From the NCBI GenBank assembly GCA_030681645.1, contig JAUXRX010000042.1, positions 124,001-188,000 on the forward strand: a DNA stretch of 64,000 bases, read 5' to 3'. Within the stretch, counting starts at the first letter, position 1. Every line of letters begins with the position of its first letter. Source of the DNA: Archangium sp. GTDB taxonomy: Bacteria; Myxococcota; Myxococcia; Myxococcales; Myxococcaceae. Positions 19,702 through 27,483 of this stretch are shown one piece after another. Under the pieces are notes generated by a model that saw only the letters and a program-made list of their open reading frames with translations, ran no database searches and was not told the DNA's origin. The translations under genes were made by a program, and so were the position numbers.

Positions 19702-21984
19702 GTGGACCTCCACCACACAGGCCGCCGCATCGCCGTGCAAGGCACCGTGCAGGGAGTCGGCTTCCGGCCCTGGGTGTACAAGCTCGCGCTCGAGCTGCGG
19801 CTCTCCGGCACGGTGAAGAACGGTCCCGAGGGCGTCACCATCGACGTGTTCGGCGCGGCGTCTGTGCTCGATCAGCTGCTGCTGCGCATGGAAACGGAGC
19901 TCCCCCCCGCCGCGCGCATCGAGCGCCTCGCCTGGGAGCCCCTCGCCACCGAGGCGCCGCAGGGCTTTCAGATCCTGAAGAGCGACAGCACCGGCGCGGC
20001 GCGCGCGAGCATTCCCGCCGATCTCGCCATGTGCGACGCGTGCCGCGAGGAGATCAACGACCCCTCGGCCCGGCGCTTCCTCTACCCCTTCACCAACTGC
20101 ACCCACTGCGGGCCGCGCTTCAGCATCGCCACCTCGATTCCGTACGATCGCCCGCGCACCACCCTCGCCGGCTTCCCGCTCTGCGCGGACTGCCTCGCCG
20201 AATACGAGGACCCCAGAGACCGCCGCTTCCACGCGCAGCCCATCGCGTGCCCCGCCTGTGGGCCCCGGCTCACCTGGCTCGACGCGCTCGGTGAGCCCGT
20301 CGAGGTGGGCGAGCCGCTCGAGGCCGCGGCCGCGTTGCTCGAGTCGGGCGGCATCGTCGCGCTGCGCGGGCTGGGCGGCTTCCACCTCGCCTGCGACGCC
20401 ACCAGCGACGCGGTGGTGCGTGAGCTGCGCCGCCGCAAGCACCGCGACGAGAAGCCGCTGGCGGTGATGGTGCCCGACCTCGCCACCGCCAACGAGCTCG
20501 CTCACCTCGACACCGCCGAGCTCTCGCTGCTCGTCTCTCCCGCCCGGCCCATCGTGCTGGTCACCGCGCGGCAGCCCAGCGCGCTCGCGCCGTCCGTCGC
20601 GCCGGGCAGCAAGCAGCTCGGGCTGTTCCTCCCCTACACGCCGCTGCACGAGCTGCTGCTCGCCAGCGTGAAGCGGCCCCTGGTGATGACCTCGGGCAAC
20701 CTGTCCGACGAGCCGATGGCGGTGGAGAACGACGACGCGGTGTCGCGGCTGCGCGGCATCGCCGACGCCTTCCTCGTGCACGATCGCCCCATCGCCACCC
20801 GCACCGACGACTCGGTGGCGCGCGTGGTGAGCGGCGTGCCCATGCTGCTGCGGCGCGCGCGCGGCTTCGTGCCGCAGTCGCTGGCCGCCCCCCGGCCCTT
20901 CCTCGAGCCCGTGCTCGCCGTGGGCGGCCAGCTCAAGAACACCTTCTGCATCGGGGCGCGCTCGCTGCTCACGCTCGGCCCCCACGTCGGCGATCTCGAC
21001 GACCTGTCCACCTTTCAGAGCTTCGAGGCGATGGTGGACCGGCTCGAGCAGTTCCTCGAGGTGAAGCCCGAGGTGCTCGTTCACGACCTCCACCCCGACT
21101 ACCAGTCGACGCGCTACGCCAAGGAGCGCCGCTCGCGGCTGTGCATCGGCGTGCAGCATCACCACGCGCACGTGGTGGCGGTGATGGCAGAGCATGGCCT
21201 CGAGGGCCCGGTGCTCGGGGTGGCCTTCGACGGCACCGGCTTCGGCACCGACGGCACCGCGTGGGGCGGCGAGTTCCTCCTGGCAGATCAGCTCGGCTTC
21301 CAGCGCCTCGGCACGCTGCGCGCGATGCCGCTGGTGGGTGGAGAGCGCGCGATTCGCGAGGCGTGGCGGGTGACGCTCGCGGTGCTCGACGACGCCTTCG
21401 ATGGCTCGCCCCCGCTCGATCGCCTGCCGCTCTTCGCCCAGCTCACCCAGCGCGACGTGCTCAACGTGCGGCAGCTGCTGCGCACCGGCTTCCAGGTCAC
21501 GCCCGCGCACGGGGCGGGCCGCGCGTTCGATGCCGCCGCCGCGCTGGTGCTGGCCAGGCCCCGCGCGAACTTCGAGGCGCAGCTCGCGATGGCGCTCGAG
21601 CAGACGGCTGAAGGCGAGGTCGAGCCCTGGCCGTTCGAGCTGTGCCGCAGCGCTCCGTGGCAGCTCGACCTGCGGCCCATGTGGCGCGCGCTGGTGGGCG
21701 AGCTGCTCGACGGCTTGCCCGCGCCGGTGCTGGCGGCGCGCTTCCACGCCACGCTGGGGGCGGGCACGGCCGCGATGGTGCGCGCGCTGGTCGAGCGCGA
21801 GGGCGCGTACCCGGTGGTGTTGTCCGGTGGCTGCTTCGCCAACGCGCGGCTCGCGCGCGAGGTGGTGCGCCGCCTCGAAGGTCTTCAGGTCTACCTGCCT
21901 CATCGTGTGCCGCCGGGAGATGGCGGACTCGCGCTGGGGCAGGCCGTCATCGCCGCGGCCCGGCTTGCAGAAGGAGTGCGCTGA
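19702..21984 (+). CDS. hypF: HypF carbamoyltransferase for NiFe-hydrogenase maturation
   Basis: A 760-aa protein with all HypF parts in order: acylphosphatase domain (GTVQGVGFRPWVYK), two zinc-finger pairs (CDACREEI, CTHCGPRF, CADCLAEY, CPACGPRL), a YrdC-like domain (GGIVALRGLGGFHLACDA) and a C-terminal Kae1-like domain (IGVQHHHAHVVAVMAEHG, GVAFDGTGFGTDG). HypF uses carbamoyl phosphate and ATP to make the carbamoyl group that becomes the CN ligands of the NiFe site. I chose the GTG at 19702 because AAGGGA lies just upstream; a TTG at 19672 is less likely. It starts the hypF-C-D-E operon. Confidence 0.95.
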   Translation: MDLHHTGRRIAVQGTVQGVGFRPWVYKLALELRLSGTVKNGPEGVTIDVFGAASVLDQLLLRMETELPPAARIERLAWEPLATEAPQGFQILKSDSTGAARASIPADLAMCDACREEINDPSARRFLYPFTNCTHCGPRFSIATSIPYDRPRTTLAGFPLCADCLAEYEDPRDRRFHAQPIACPACGPRLTWLDALGEPVEVGEPLEAAAALLESGGIVALRGLGGFHLACDATSDAVVRELRRRKHRDEKPLAVMVPDLATANELAHLDTAELSLLVSPARPIVLVTARQPSALAPSVAPGSKQLGLFLPYTPLHELLLASVKRPLVMTSGNLSDEPMAVENDDAVSRLRGIADAFLVHDRPIATRTDDSVARVVSGVPMLLRRARGFVPQSLAAPRPFLEPVLAVGGQLKNTFCIGARSLLTLGPHVGDLDDLSTFQSFEAMVDRLEQFLEVKPEVLVHDLHPDYQSTRYAKERRSRLCIGVQHHHAHVVAVMAEHGLEGPVLGVAFDGTGFGTDGTAWGGEFLLADQLGFQRLGTLRAMPLVGGERAIREAWRVTLAVLDDAFDGSPPLDRLPLFAQLTQRDVLNVRQLLRTGFQVTPAHGAGRAFDAAAALVLARPRANFEAQLAMALEQTAEGEVEPWPFELCRSAPWQLDLRPMWRALVGELLDGLPAPVLAARFHATLGAGTAAMVRALVEREGAYPVVLSGGCFANARLAREVVRRLEGLQVYLPHRVPPGDGGLALGQAVIAAARLAEGVR

Positions 21985-22265
21985 TGTGCCTCGGAGCTCC
22001 AGGGAAGATCGTGTCGATCGACGGCCTCGTGGCCACGGTGGACTTCTTCGGTGTGCAGAAGGCGGTGAACCTCCACATCGTCGACGAGCCGGTGGTGGTG
22101 GGGGACTACATCCTCAACCACGTCGGCTACGCGATCCGGAAGATCCCGGCCGAGGACATCGAGGGCACCATCGCGATGTACCGCGAGCTGCTCGATGGCC
22201 CTCCCGGCGATTTGATGCGGGAGGACGTGGAGAGCGAGCGGAGTCGGGGAGAGGGCCAGACATGA
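21984..22265 (+). CDS. hypC: HypC hydrogenase maturation chaperone
   Basis: A 93-aa protein with the required N-terminal MCLGAPGKIV (Cys2 binds iron and the HypD partner) and the central GDYILNHVGYAI motif. HypC carries the Fe(CN)2CO unit from HypD to the hydrogenase large subunit. The ATG overlaps the hypF stop, and the stop overlaps hypD. The last 10 residues (ESERSRGEGQ) are encoded by a stretch resembling palindromic repeat family A, so the C-terminal tail is probably added sequence. Confidence 0.95.
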   Translation: MCLGAPGKIVSIDGLVATVDFFGVQKAVNLHIVDEPVVVGDYILNHVGYAIRKIPAEDIEGTIAMYRELLDGPPGDLMREDVESERSRGEGQT

Positions 22266-23401
22266 ACGCCACCCCCAACCCCACCGCCCAGCTCAAGTTC
22301 CGCGACCCCGTGCTCGGCCGCGAGCTGGGCGAGAAGCTCAACTCGGTCGTGGCGGAGATCGGCCGCGCCCCCGTGTCGGTGATGCACGTGTGCGGAAGCC
22401 ACGAGCAGGCCATCGCCCGCTTCGGCCTGCGCAGCACGTTCCCGAAGGACCTCGACGTGGTGATGGGCCCCGGCTGCCCGGTCTGCATCACCGACGTGCC
22501 CGAGGTGGACGAAGGCGTGGCGCTCGCGCTGCAGGGCGTGCGGGTGTGCACCTACGGCGACATGCTGCGCGTGCCCGGCACGGTGAAGTCGCTCGCCGAC
22601 GTCCGCGGCGACGGAGCCCAGATCGAGGTCGTCTACGGCATCGACCAGGCGGTCGCGCTGGCGCGGCAAACCACCGAAGAGGTCGTCTTCTTCGCCACCG
22701 GCTTCGAGACCACCGCCGTGGCCACCGCCGCGGCGCTGCTGGCCGGCGTGCCGAAGAACTTCTCGGTGCTCTCCGCGCACAAGTACATCCCCCCGGTGAT
22801 GGAGATCGTCGCCGAGATGCCCGGTTCGCGCATCGAGGGCTTCCTCGCCGCCGGCCACGCGGCCGTGATCACCGGCTCGGGCGTGTTCGAGGAGTTCGTG
22901 AAGTCGCACCGCATTCCCGTGGTGGTGGCGGGCTTCGAGCCGCTCGACATCCTCGCCGCGCTGGTGAAGCTGGTGGAGCTGGTGCGCGATGGCACCCCCG
23001 AGGTGGTGAACATGTTCCCGCGCTGCGTCAGCCGCGAAGGCAACCGCGTGGCGCAGGAGCAGCTGTGGAAGGTCTTCAGCCCGATGGGGGGGCGCTGGCG
23101 CGGCATCGCGCACGTGCCCAACGGCAACCTGCGCCTCAAGGAAGAGTGGTCGGCCTTCGACGCGCGCCGCCGCTTCACCATCGACGTCTCGCGCCTGTGG
23201 GACTACGCGCCGCCGAAGCTGCTGGGCCAGTGCCTGTGCGGGGAGATCATGTCGGGCAGCCGCGGCCCGAAGGACTGCCCGCTGTTCGGCAAGGAGTGCG
23301 TGCCCGAGAACCCGGTGGGCGCGTGCATGGTGTCCACCGAGGGCACCTGCCGCATCTGGCACCAGTACGGCGGGCACCTCGACCTGCGGGGCGTGTCATG
23401 A
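22262..23401 (+). CDS. hypD: HypD Fe-S maturation scaffold
   Basis: A 379-aa protein with the HypD signatures: VMHVCGSHEQAIARFGL, VVMGPGCPVCITD, FFATGFETTAVATAA, LSAHKYIPPVM and the C-terminal [4Fe-4S] region with CLCGEIMSG, DCPLFGKEC and GACMVSTEGTC. HypD and HypC assemble the iron with CN and CO ligands. The ATG overlaps the hypC stop and the TGA overlaps hypE. Nothing is missing compared with active family members. Confidence 0.95.
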   Translation: MNATPNPTAQLKFRDPVLGRELGEKLNSVVAEIGRAPVSVMHVCGSHEQAIARFGLRSTFPKDLDVVMGPGCPVCITDVPEVDEGVALALQGVRVCTYGDMLRVPGTVKSLADVRGDGAQIEVVYGIDQAVALARQTTEEVVFFATGFETTAVATAAALLAGVPKNFSVLSAHKYIPPVMEIVAEMPGSRIEGFLAAGHAAVITGSGVFEEFVKSHRIPVVVAGFEPLDILAALVKLVELVRDGTPEVVNMFPRCVSREGNRVAQEQLWKVFSPMGGRWRGIAHVPNGNLRLKEEWSAFDARRRFTIDVSRLWDYAPPKLLGQCLCGEIMSGSRGPKDCPLFGKECVPENPVGACMVSTEGTCRIWHQYGGHLDLRGVS

Positions 23402-24444
23402 ATCCCATTCCCAGCCTCCACAAGCGCAACCAGCAGATCGCCATGCGGCACGGCGGCGGCGGGCGCGCGATGCGCATGCTCATCGAAGAGGTCTTCATGC
23501 GCGGGGCGTCCGACATTCCCGTGGACGGGGTGGGCCTGGCCGCGATGGACGACGGCGCCGCCATTCGCATCGGAGACCAGTACCTCATCGTCACCACCGA
23601 CTCGCACGTCATCCACCCGCTGTTCTTTCCGGGGGGCGACATCGGCCGGCTCAGCATCGCGGGCACGGTGAACGACCTGGCGATGATGGGCGCGACGAAG
23701 CTGCTGGGGCTCACCTGCGCCGTCATCCTCGAAGAGGGCCTCTCTCGCGAGGTGCTGGAGCGGGTGCAGGCGTCGATGCAGGCCACCTGCCGCGAGGTGG
23801 GCGTGCCCATCGTCACCGGCGACACCAAGGTGATGGGGAAGGGGGAGCTCGACGCGCTGGTCATCAACACCACCGGCGTGGCGCTCACCTCGAGAGTGGT
23901 GCGCGACAACGGGCTGCGCGTGGGCGATCGGGTGATCGTCACCGGCACGGTGGGAGATCACGGCTTGGCGGTGATGGCCACGCGCAACAAGCTGCAGCTG
24001 GCCGGAGAGCTCACGTCGGACGTCGCCCCCCTGTTCGACCTGGTGCAGGTGGTGCTGGCCGCCGGGGGAGAGTCCATCGTGGCGATGAAGGACCCCACGC
24101 GCGGTGGCGTGGCGAGCGCGCTGCACGAGATGGCGGGGAAGGCGGGCGTGGGCATGCTGGTCTCGGAGAACGACGTCCCGGTGAGTGAAGCGGCGCGCGC
24201 GGCCAGTGAGCTGCTCGGCATCGATCCGCTGCACGTGGCGAACGAAGGCAAGGCGCTCATCGGGGTTCGGCCCGAGGCGGCCGAGCGGGTGCTCGCGGCC
24301 ATTCGCGCCCATCCGCTCGGGCGCAACGCGGCCATCATCGGCACGGCCATCGCCGAGCCGAAGGGCAAGCTGGTGTTGGATACGGGCTTCGGCCGGCGGC
24401 TGCTCGCCGAGCCCGAGGGTGAGCCGCTGCCGAGGATCTGCTGA
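23398..24444 (+). CDS. hypE: HypE carbamoyl dehydratase
   Basis: A 348-aa member of the PurM/SelD-like family. It shows GGGGRAMRMLIEEVF near the N terminus, MDDGAAI and VTTDSHVI (ATP/metal sites), NDLAMMGA, VTGDTKVM, DPTRGGVASALHEMA and the essential C-terminal PRIC. HypF moves the carbamoyl group to that last Cys, and HypE dehydrates it to thiocyanate, the CN donor. It is translationally coupled on both sides, and the crotonase gene begins in its stop codon. Confidence 0.95.
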   Translation: MNPIPSLHKRNQQIAMRHGGGGRAMRMLIEEVFMRGASDIPVDGVGLAAMDDGAAIRIGDQYLIVTTDSHVIHPLFFPGGDIGRLSIAGTVNDLAMMGATKLLGLTCAVILEEGLSREVLERVQASMQATCREVGVPIVTGDTKVMGKGELDALVINTTGVALTSRVVRDNGLRVGDRVIVTGTVGDHGLAVMATRNKLQLAGELTSDVAPLFDLVQVVLAAGGESIVAMKDPTRGGVASALHEMAGKAGVGMLVSENDVPVSEAARAASELLGIDPLHVANEGKALIGVRPEAAERVLAAIRAHPLGRNAAIIGTAIAEPKGKLVLDTGFGRRLLAEPEGEPLPRIC

Positions 24445-25301
24445 TGGAGCCCCCGACGCCGCCCGCGGCCAGCCACATCCGGGTGACGCATGACGGCGGG
24501 GTGGGCACGCTCACCATCGATCGCCTCGCGCGCTTCAACTCCCTCGACGTGCAGACGGCGCGCGACCTGCGCAAGGCGGGACTGCAGCTCGCGCGCGACG
24601 AGAAGGTGCGGTGCCTGGTGGTGCGCGGCACCGGCGGCATCTTCTGCAGCGGCGCCGACCTGAAATACATCCGCGCGGGTGGTGACGCGAAGGACCTCGG
24701 CTATCTCACGCCCGAGGCGCGGGGCACGCAGCCGGGCTTCGGCGCCATCTTCAAGCAGATCCTCGAGTACCTGCACGCCACCATCTCCGAGCTTCGCCGC
24801 GCGCCCAAGCCGGTGATCGCGGCGGTCGACGGCGTGGCCGCGGCCGGGGGGATGGGGCTGGCGATGTGCTGCGACCTGGTGGTCGCGTCCGAGCGCTCGA
24901 CCTTCGAGTACGCGTACTTCAAGACCGCGCTGTGCGGCGCGGAGAGCTCGACCTTCTTCCTGCCGAAGCTGGTGGGCCTGCGCCGCGCGATGGATCTCGC
25001 CTTCCTCAACCCGCGCGTGTCTGCGCGCGAGGGCAAGGAGCTGGGCCTGGTGAGCCAGGTCTTCTCGGACTCCACCTTCGACGAGGAGCTCACCGCACTG
25101 GCACGGCGGCTCGCCGTGGGCCCGACCGCTTCCTACGCGGCGGCGAAGCGGCTCATGAACGAGGCCGCGGGCGTGGACCGGCTCGACTTCCACCTCGATC
25201 GTGAGCTCGAGGCGCTGGCGCATTCCGCCGATAGCGAGGACTTCGCCGAGGGCATCTCGGCGTTCTTCGAGAAGCGCTCGCCCGTCTTCGGGGGGCATTG
25301 A
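24444..25301 (+). CDS. Enoyl-CoA hydratase/isomerase family protein
   Basis: A 285-aa crotonase-fold protein. It shows LTIDRLARFNSLDVQTARDL, the first oxyanion-hole stretch IFCSGADLKYIR and the second VAAAGGMGLAMCCDLVVAS, followed by the expected helical trimerisation region. Such enzymes hydrate or isomerise acyl-CoA thioesters. It begins inside the hypE stop (TGATGG) and ends 1 bp before the nickel permease gene, so it is expressed with hydrogenase maturation genes. That company is unusual. The substrate is unknown, and a link between hydrogen oxidation and acyl-CoA metabolism is only a guess. Confidence 0.85.
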   Translation: MEPPTPPAASHIRVTHDGGVGTLTIDRLARFNSLDVQTARDLRKAGLQLARDEKVRCLVVRGTGGIFCSGADLKYIRAGGDAKDLGYLTPEARGTQPGFGAIFKQILEYLHATISELRRAPKPVIAAVDGVAAAGGMGLAMCCDLVVASERSTFEYAYFKTALCGAESSTFFLPKLVGLRRAMDLAFLNPRVSAREGKELGLVSQVFSDSTFDEELTALARRLAVGPTASYAAAKRLMNEAAGVDRLDFHLDRELEALAHSADSEDFAEGISAFFEKRSPVFGGH

Positions 25302-25302
25302 G

Positions 25303-26034
25303 ATGGGCTCGACGGGCGCTGCGTTGTTGCTGGGCATGGCCGCGAGCCTGGCGATCGTCCACACCGCCATCGGCGTCGATCACGCGCTGCCCTTCGTGGT
25401 GCTCTCGCGCGTTCAGCAGTGGAGCCTCAAGCGCACGCTGTTGATCACCGCCCTGTGCGGCGTGGGCCACGTGGCGTCGGCCGTGGTGCTGGGCCTGGGC
25501 GCGGTCGCGCTCGGCCTCGCGGTGGAACAGCTCGCCGCGCTCGAGTCGCTGCGGGGCCAGTTCGCGCTGGGCCTGCTGGTGAGCTTCGGCCTGGGCTACG
25601 CGGCGCTCGGGGCGTTCCGCTTCTGGAAGCAGCGCCCCCACCGTCACCTGCACGCGCATGGAGACGGCACGCACCACGATCATGATCACGGCCACGCCGA
25701 CGAGCACGTGCACCTGCACGCCGAGGCGAAGAAGCGCGCCGTCACCGCGTGGACGTTGTTCGTGGTGCTGGTGTTCGGCCCGTGCGAGGCGCTGGTGCCG
25801 CTGCTGCTCGCGCCGGGCGTGATGCACGACACCGGCCTGCTGGTGGGGGTGATCGTGGTGTTCGGCTCGCTCACCGTGGTGACGATGCTGGTGCTGGTGA
25901 CGCTGGGCGTGCTCGGCGCGCGGCTGGTCGACTTCGAGCGGTTCCTGGGCAAGCGCTCGGCGGCCGCGGCCGAGGTGATGGCCGGGCTCGCCATCGCCGC
26001 CACCGGCGGGGCGGTCAGCTACCTGGGGCTCTGA
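25303..26034 (+). CDS. NicO/UreH-like nickel or cobalt permease
   Basis: A 243-aa membrane protein with about six helices. The first helix contains HTAIGVDHALPF, the His-x5-Asp-His type metal motif of Ni/Co transporters. A long loop between helices 3 and 4 is very His-rich (HRHLHAHGDGTHHDHDHGH), typical of NicO/RcnA/UreH-type proteins. FGPCEALVPLLLAP lies in the following helix. It follows the hyp operon directly, so nickel supply or balance for NiFe hydrogenase is likely. It converges with the EAL gene, sharing a 20-bp tail overlap. Confidence 0.8.
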   Translation: MGSTGAALLLGMAASLAIVHTAIGVDHALPFVVLSRVQQWSLKRTLLITALCGVGHVASAVVLGLGAVALGLAVEQLAALESLRGQFALGLLVSFGLGYAALGAFRFWKQRPHRHLHAHGDGTHHDHDHGHADEHVHLHAEAKKRAVTAWTLFVVLVFGPCEALVPLLLAPGVMHDTGLLVGVIVVFGSLTVVTMLVLVTLGVLGARLVDFERFLGKRSAAAAEVMAGLAIAATGGAVSYLGL

Positions 26035-27262
26035 GGGAAGGAAAGGTCGGGTCGACGAAGGCCGGCCCCGCCCTGGCGAACAGGAAGCCCTGGAACACGT
26101 CGCACCCCATGGCCTGCAGGCACGCCAGCTCTTCCAGCACCTCGACGCCCTCGCAGATGACCTCGAGGCCCATCTCCCGGCAGAGGCTCGCCATGGAGCG
26201 CACCACCTTCTGCTTGGTGCTCGAGCGGTGGATGCCGCGGACGAGGGTCATGTCGAGCTTCACCACTTCGGGCTCGAGGTCGGCGAAGGTGTTGAGCCCC
26301 GCGTAGCCGGCGCCCAGGTCGTCCACCGCGATGCGGAAGCCCAGCTTCCGCAGCCGGTCTACGCGCGCGCGGAGATCGCTCACGTCGGTGAGCGCGGCGC
26401 GCTCGGTGATCTCCAGCACCACCCGGCCCGCGAGCCCTGCGAGCGGCCCGCGCTCCGAGTACAGCGCCTCGTCGAGCAGATCGTGGAGGTGCAGGTTGAC
26501 CAGGAGCAGACCCCGCTCCGGGGAAGCGGCGAAGGGCTCGGGGGCCAGCTCGCGGACGCGCCGCGACACGTCCGAGACGCGCTTGAGCCGCTCGGCCACG
26601 TCGAAGAGGGCCCCGGGGTGCGCAATCGAGGCTTCCCCCGTGCGCACCAACGCCTCGTAGCCGAAGAGGCTCCGGTCGGAGAGGCGCACGATGGGCTGGT
26701 AATGCAGGTGCAACGAAGAGAGCGCCGCGTCGAGGCGCACCGAGAGCCCGCCCCGGTCGCCCATCAGCTTCTCCGGGCCGCCCAGCTCCTCGATGACCTG
26801 CCGTTTCAGCCTGGCCATGCGCGAGAGGTTGATGCACTGCCCGACGGTGTGGGCGAGCACCTTCCATTCGAAGGGCTTCACCAGGTAGCGGGTCGCCCCT
26901 TCTTCGACGGCGGCGATGGCCGTGCCCATCGTGGGGCCGCCGGTGGCCATCACCACCGCCACGTCGAGATCGACCTGGCGGATCTTCCTCAGGAGCTCGA
27001 TGCCCGTCATTCCCGGCATCACGATGTCGCTGATGACGCAGTCGAAGGGCGGCAGGCCCTCGCCGAAGTGTGGAGCCGCCTCGGTCGCCGAGGAGGCCAC
27101 CACCACCTCGTGGCCCGCGCTCTCCAGCGCGCGGGAGTAGACCCTCCGCACGCCTTCGTCGTCGTCCACCACCAGCACCCGCCCGACCTGGGCACCGTGG
27201 ATGGGCTCGGTGGGCGGGGGGCTGGATGCGGGCAGGGTGTGCACGGGGTGACGCTCACTCAT
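26015..27262 (-). CDS. Response regulator with EAL (c-di-GMP phosphodiesterase) domain
   Basis: A 415-aa protein. Residues 25-150 form a receiver domain: LVVDDDEGV acid pocket, phospho-Asp in CVISDIVMPGM, the ATGG stretch and Lys in YLVKPFEW. Residues about 180-405 form an EAL domain with FGYEALVRTG, LLVNLHLHDL, LEITERA, VDDLGAGYAGLN, VKLDMTL and ICEGVE. All catalytic and metal residues are present, so it should hydrolyse c-di-GMP to pGpG. I chose the ATG at 27262 (MSERHPVH). The partner kinase is not in the window. Confidence 0.85.
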   Translation of the reverse strand: MSERHPVHTLPASSPPPTEPIHGAQVGRVLVVDDDEGVRRVYSRALESAGHEVVVASSATEAAPHFGEGLPPFDCVISDIVMPGMTGIELLRKIRQVDLDVAVVMATGGPTMGTAIAAVEEGATRYLVKPFEWKVLAHTVGQCINLSRMARLKRQVIEELGGPEKLMGDRGGLSVRLDAALSSLHLHYQPIVRLSDRSLFGYEALVRTGEASIAHPGALFDVAERLKRVSDVSRRVRELAPEPFAASPERGLLLVNLHLHDLLDEALYSERGPLAGLAGRVVLEITERAALTDVSDLRARVDRLRKLGFRIAVDDLGAGYAGLNTFADLEPEVVKLDMTLVRGIHRSSTKQKVVRSMASLCREMGLEVICEGVEVLEELACLQAMGCDVFQGFLFARAGPAFVDPTFPSLRAPGS

Positions 27263-27396
27263 CCACCCGCCGGGCACAAGACCTCGAACGCGGTGGACGG
27301 CCCGTGGAATGCGACTGTCAGCGACACACCGCGGCGCCGCCCTCGTTGCCACAGCGGGTGAGCGTCTGCGCCACATCCATGCAATGGAGAATGTGA

Positions 27397-27483
27397 GGCC
27401 TGCAGATCGACTTCGTCGTCTACAACACCACCGAGCCGAGCCCGGGCGTCTACGAGCGGATCATGTGCAGAGAGAAGCGATGA
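27397..27483 (+). pseudogene. Possible gene fragment in front of the DUF2723 gene
   Basis: After an in-frame TGA (27394-27396), 28 codons encode LQIDFVVYNTTEPSPGVYER and a short tail, ending at a TGA that overlaps the ATG of the next gene. It reads like the last strand of a real protein but has no start codon. It may be the leftover end of a deleted gene, still coupling translation to the next start. Confidence 0.3.

Noticed and set aside
19546..21903. Long minus-strand open frame opposite hypF
   Set aside because: Low-complexity Arg/Glu/His composition with no motifs; hypF on the plus strand is unmistakable.
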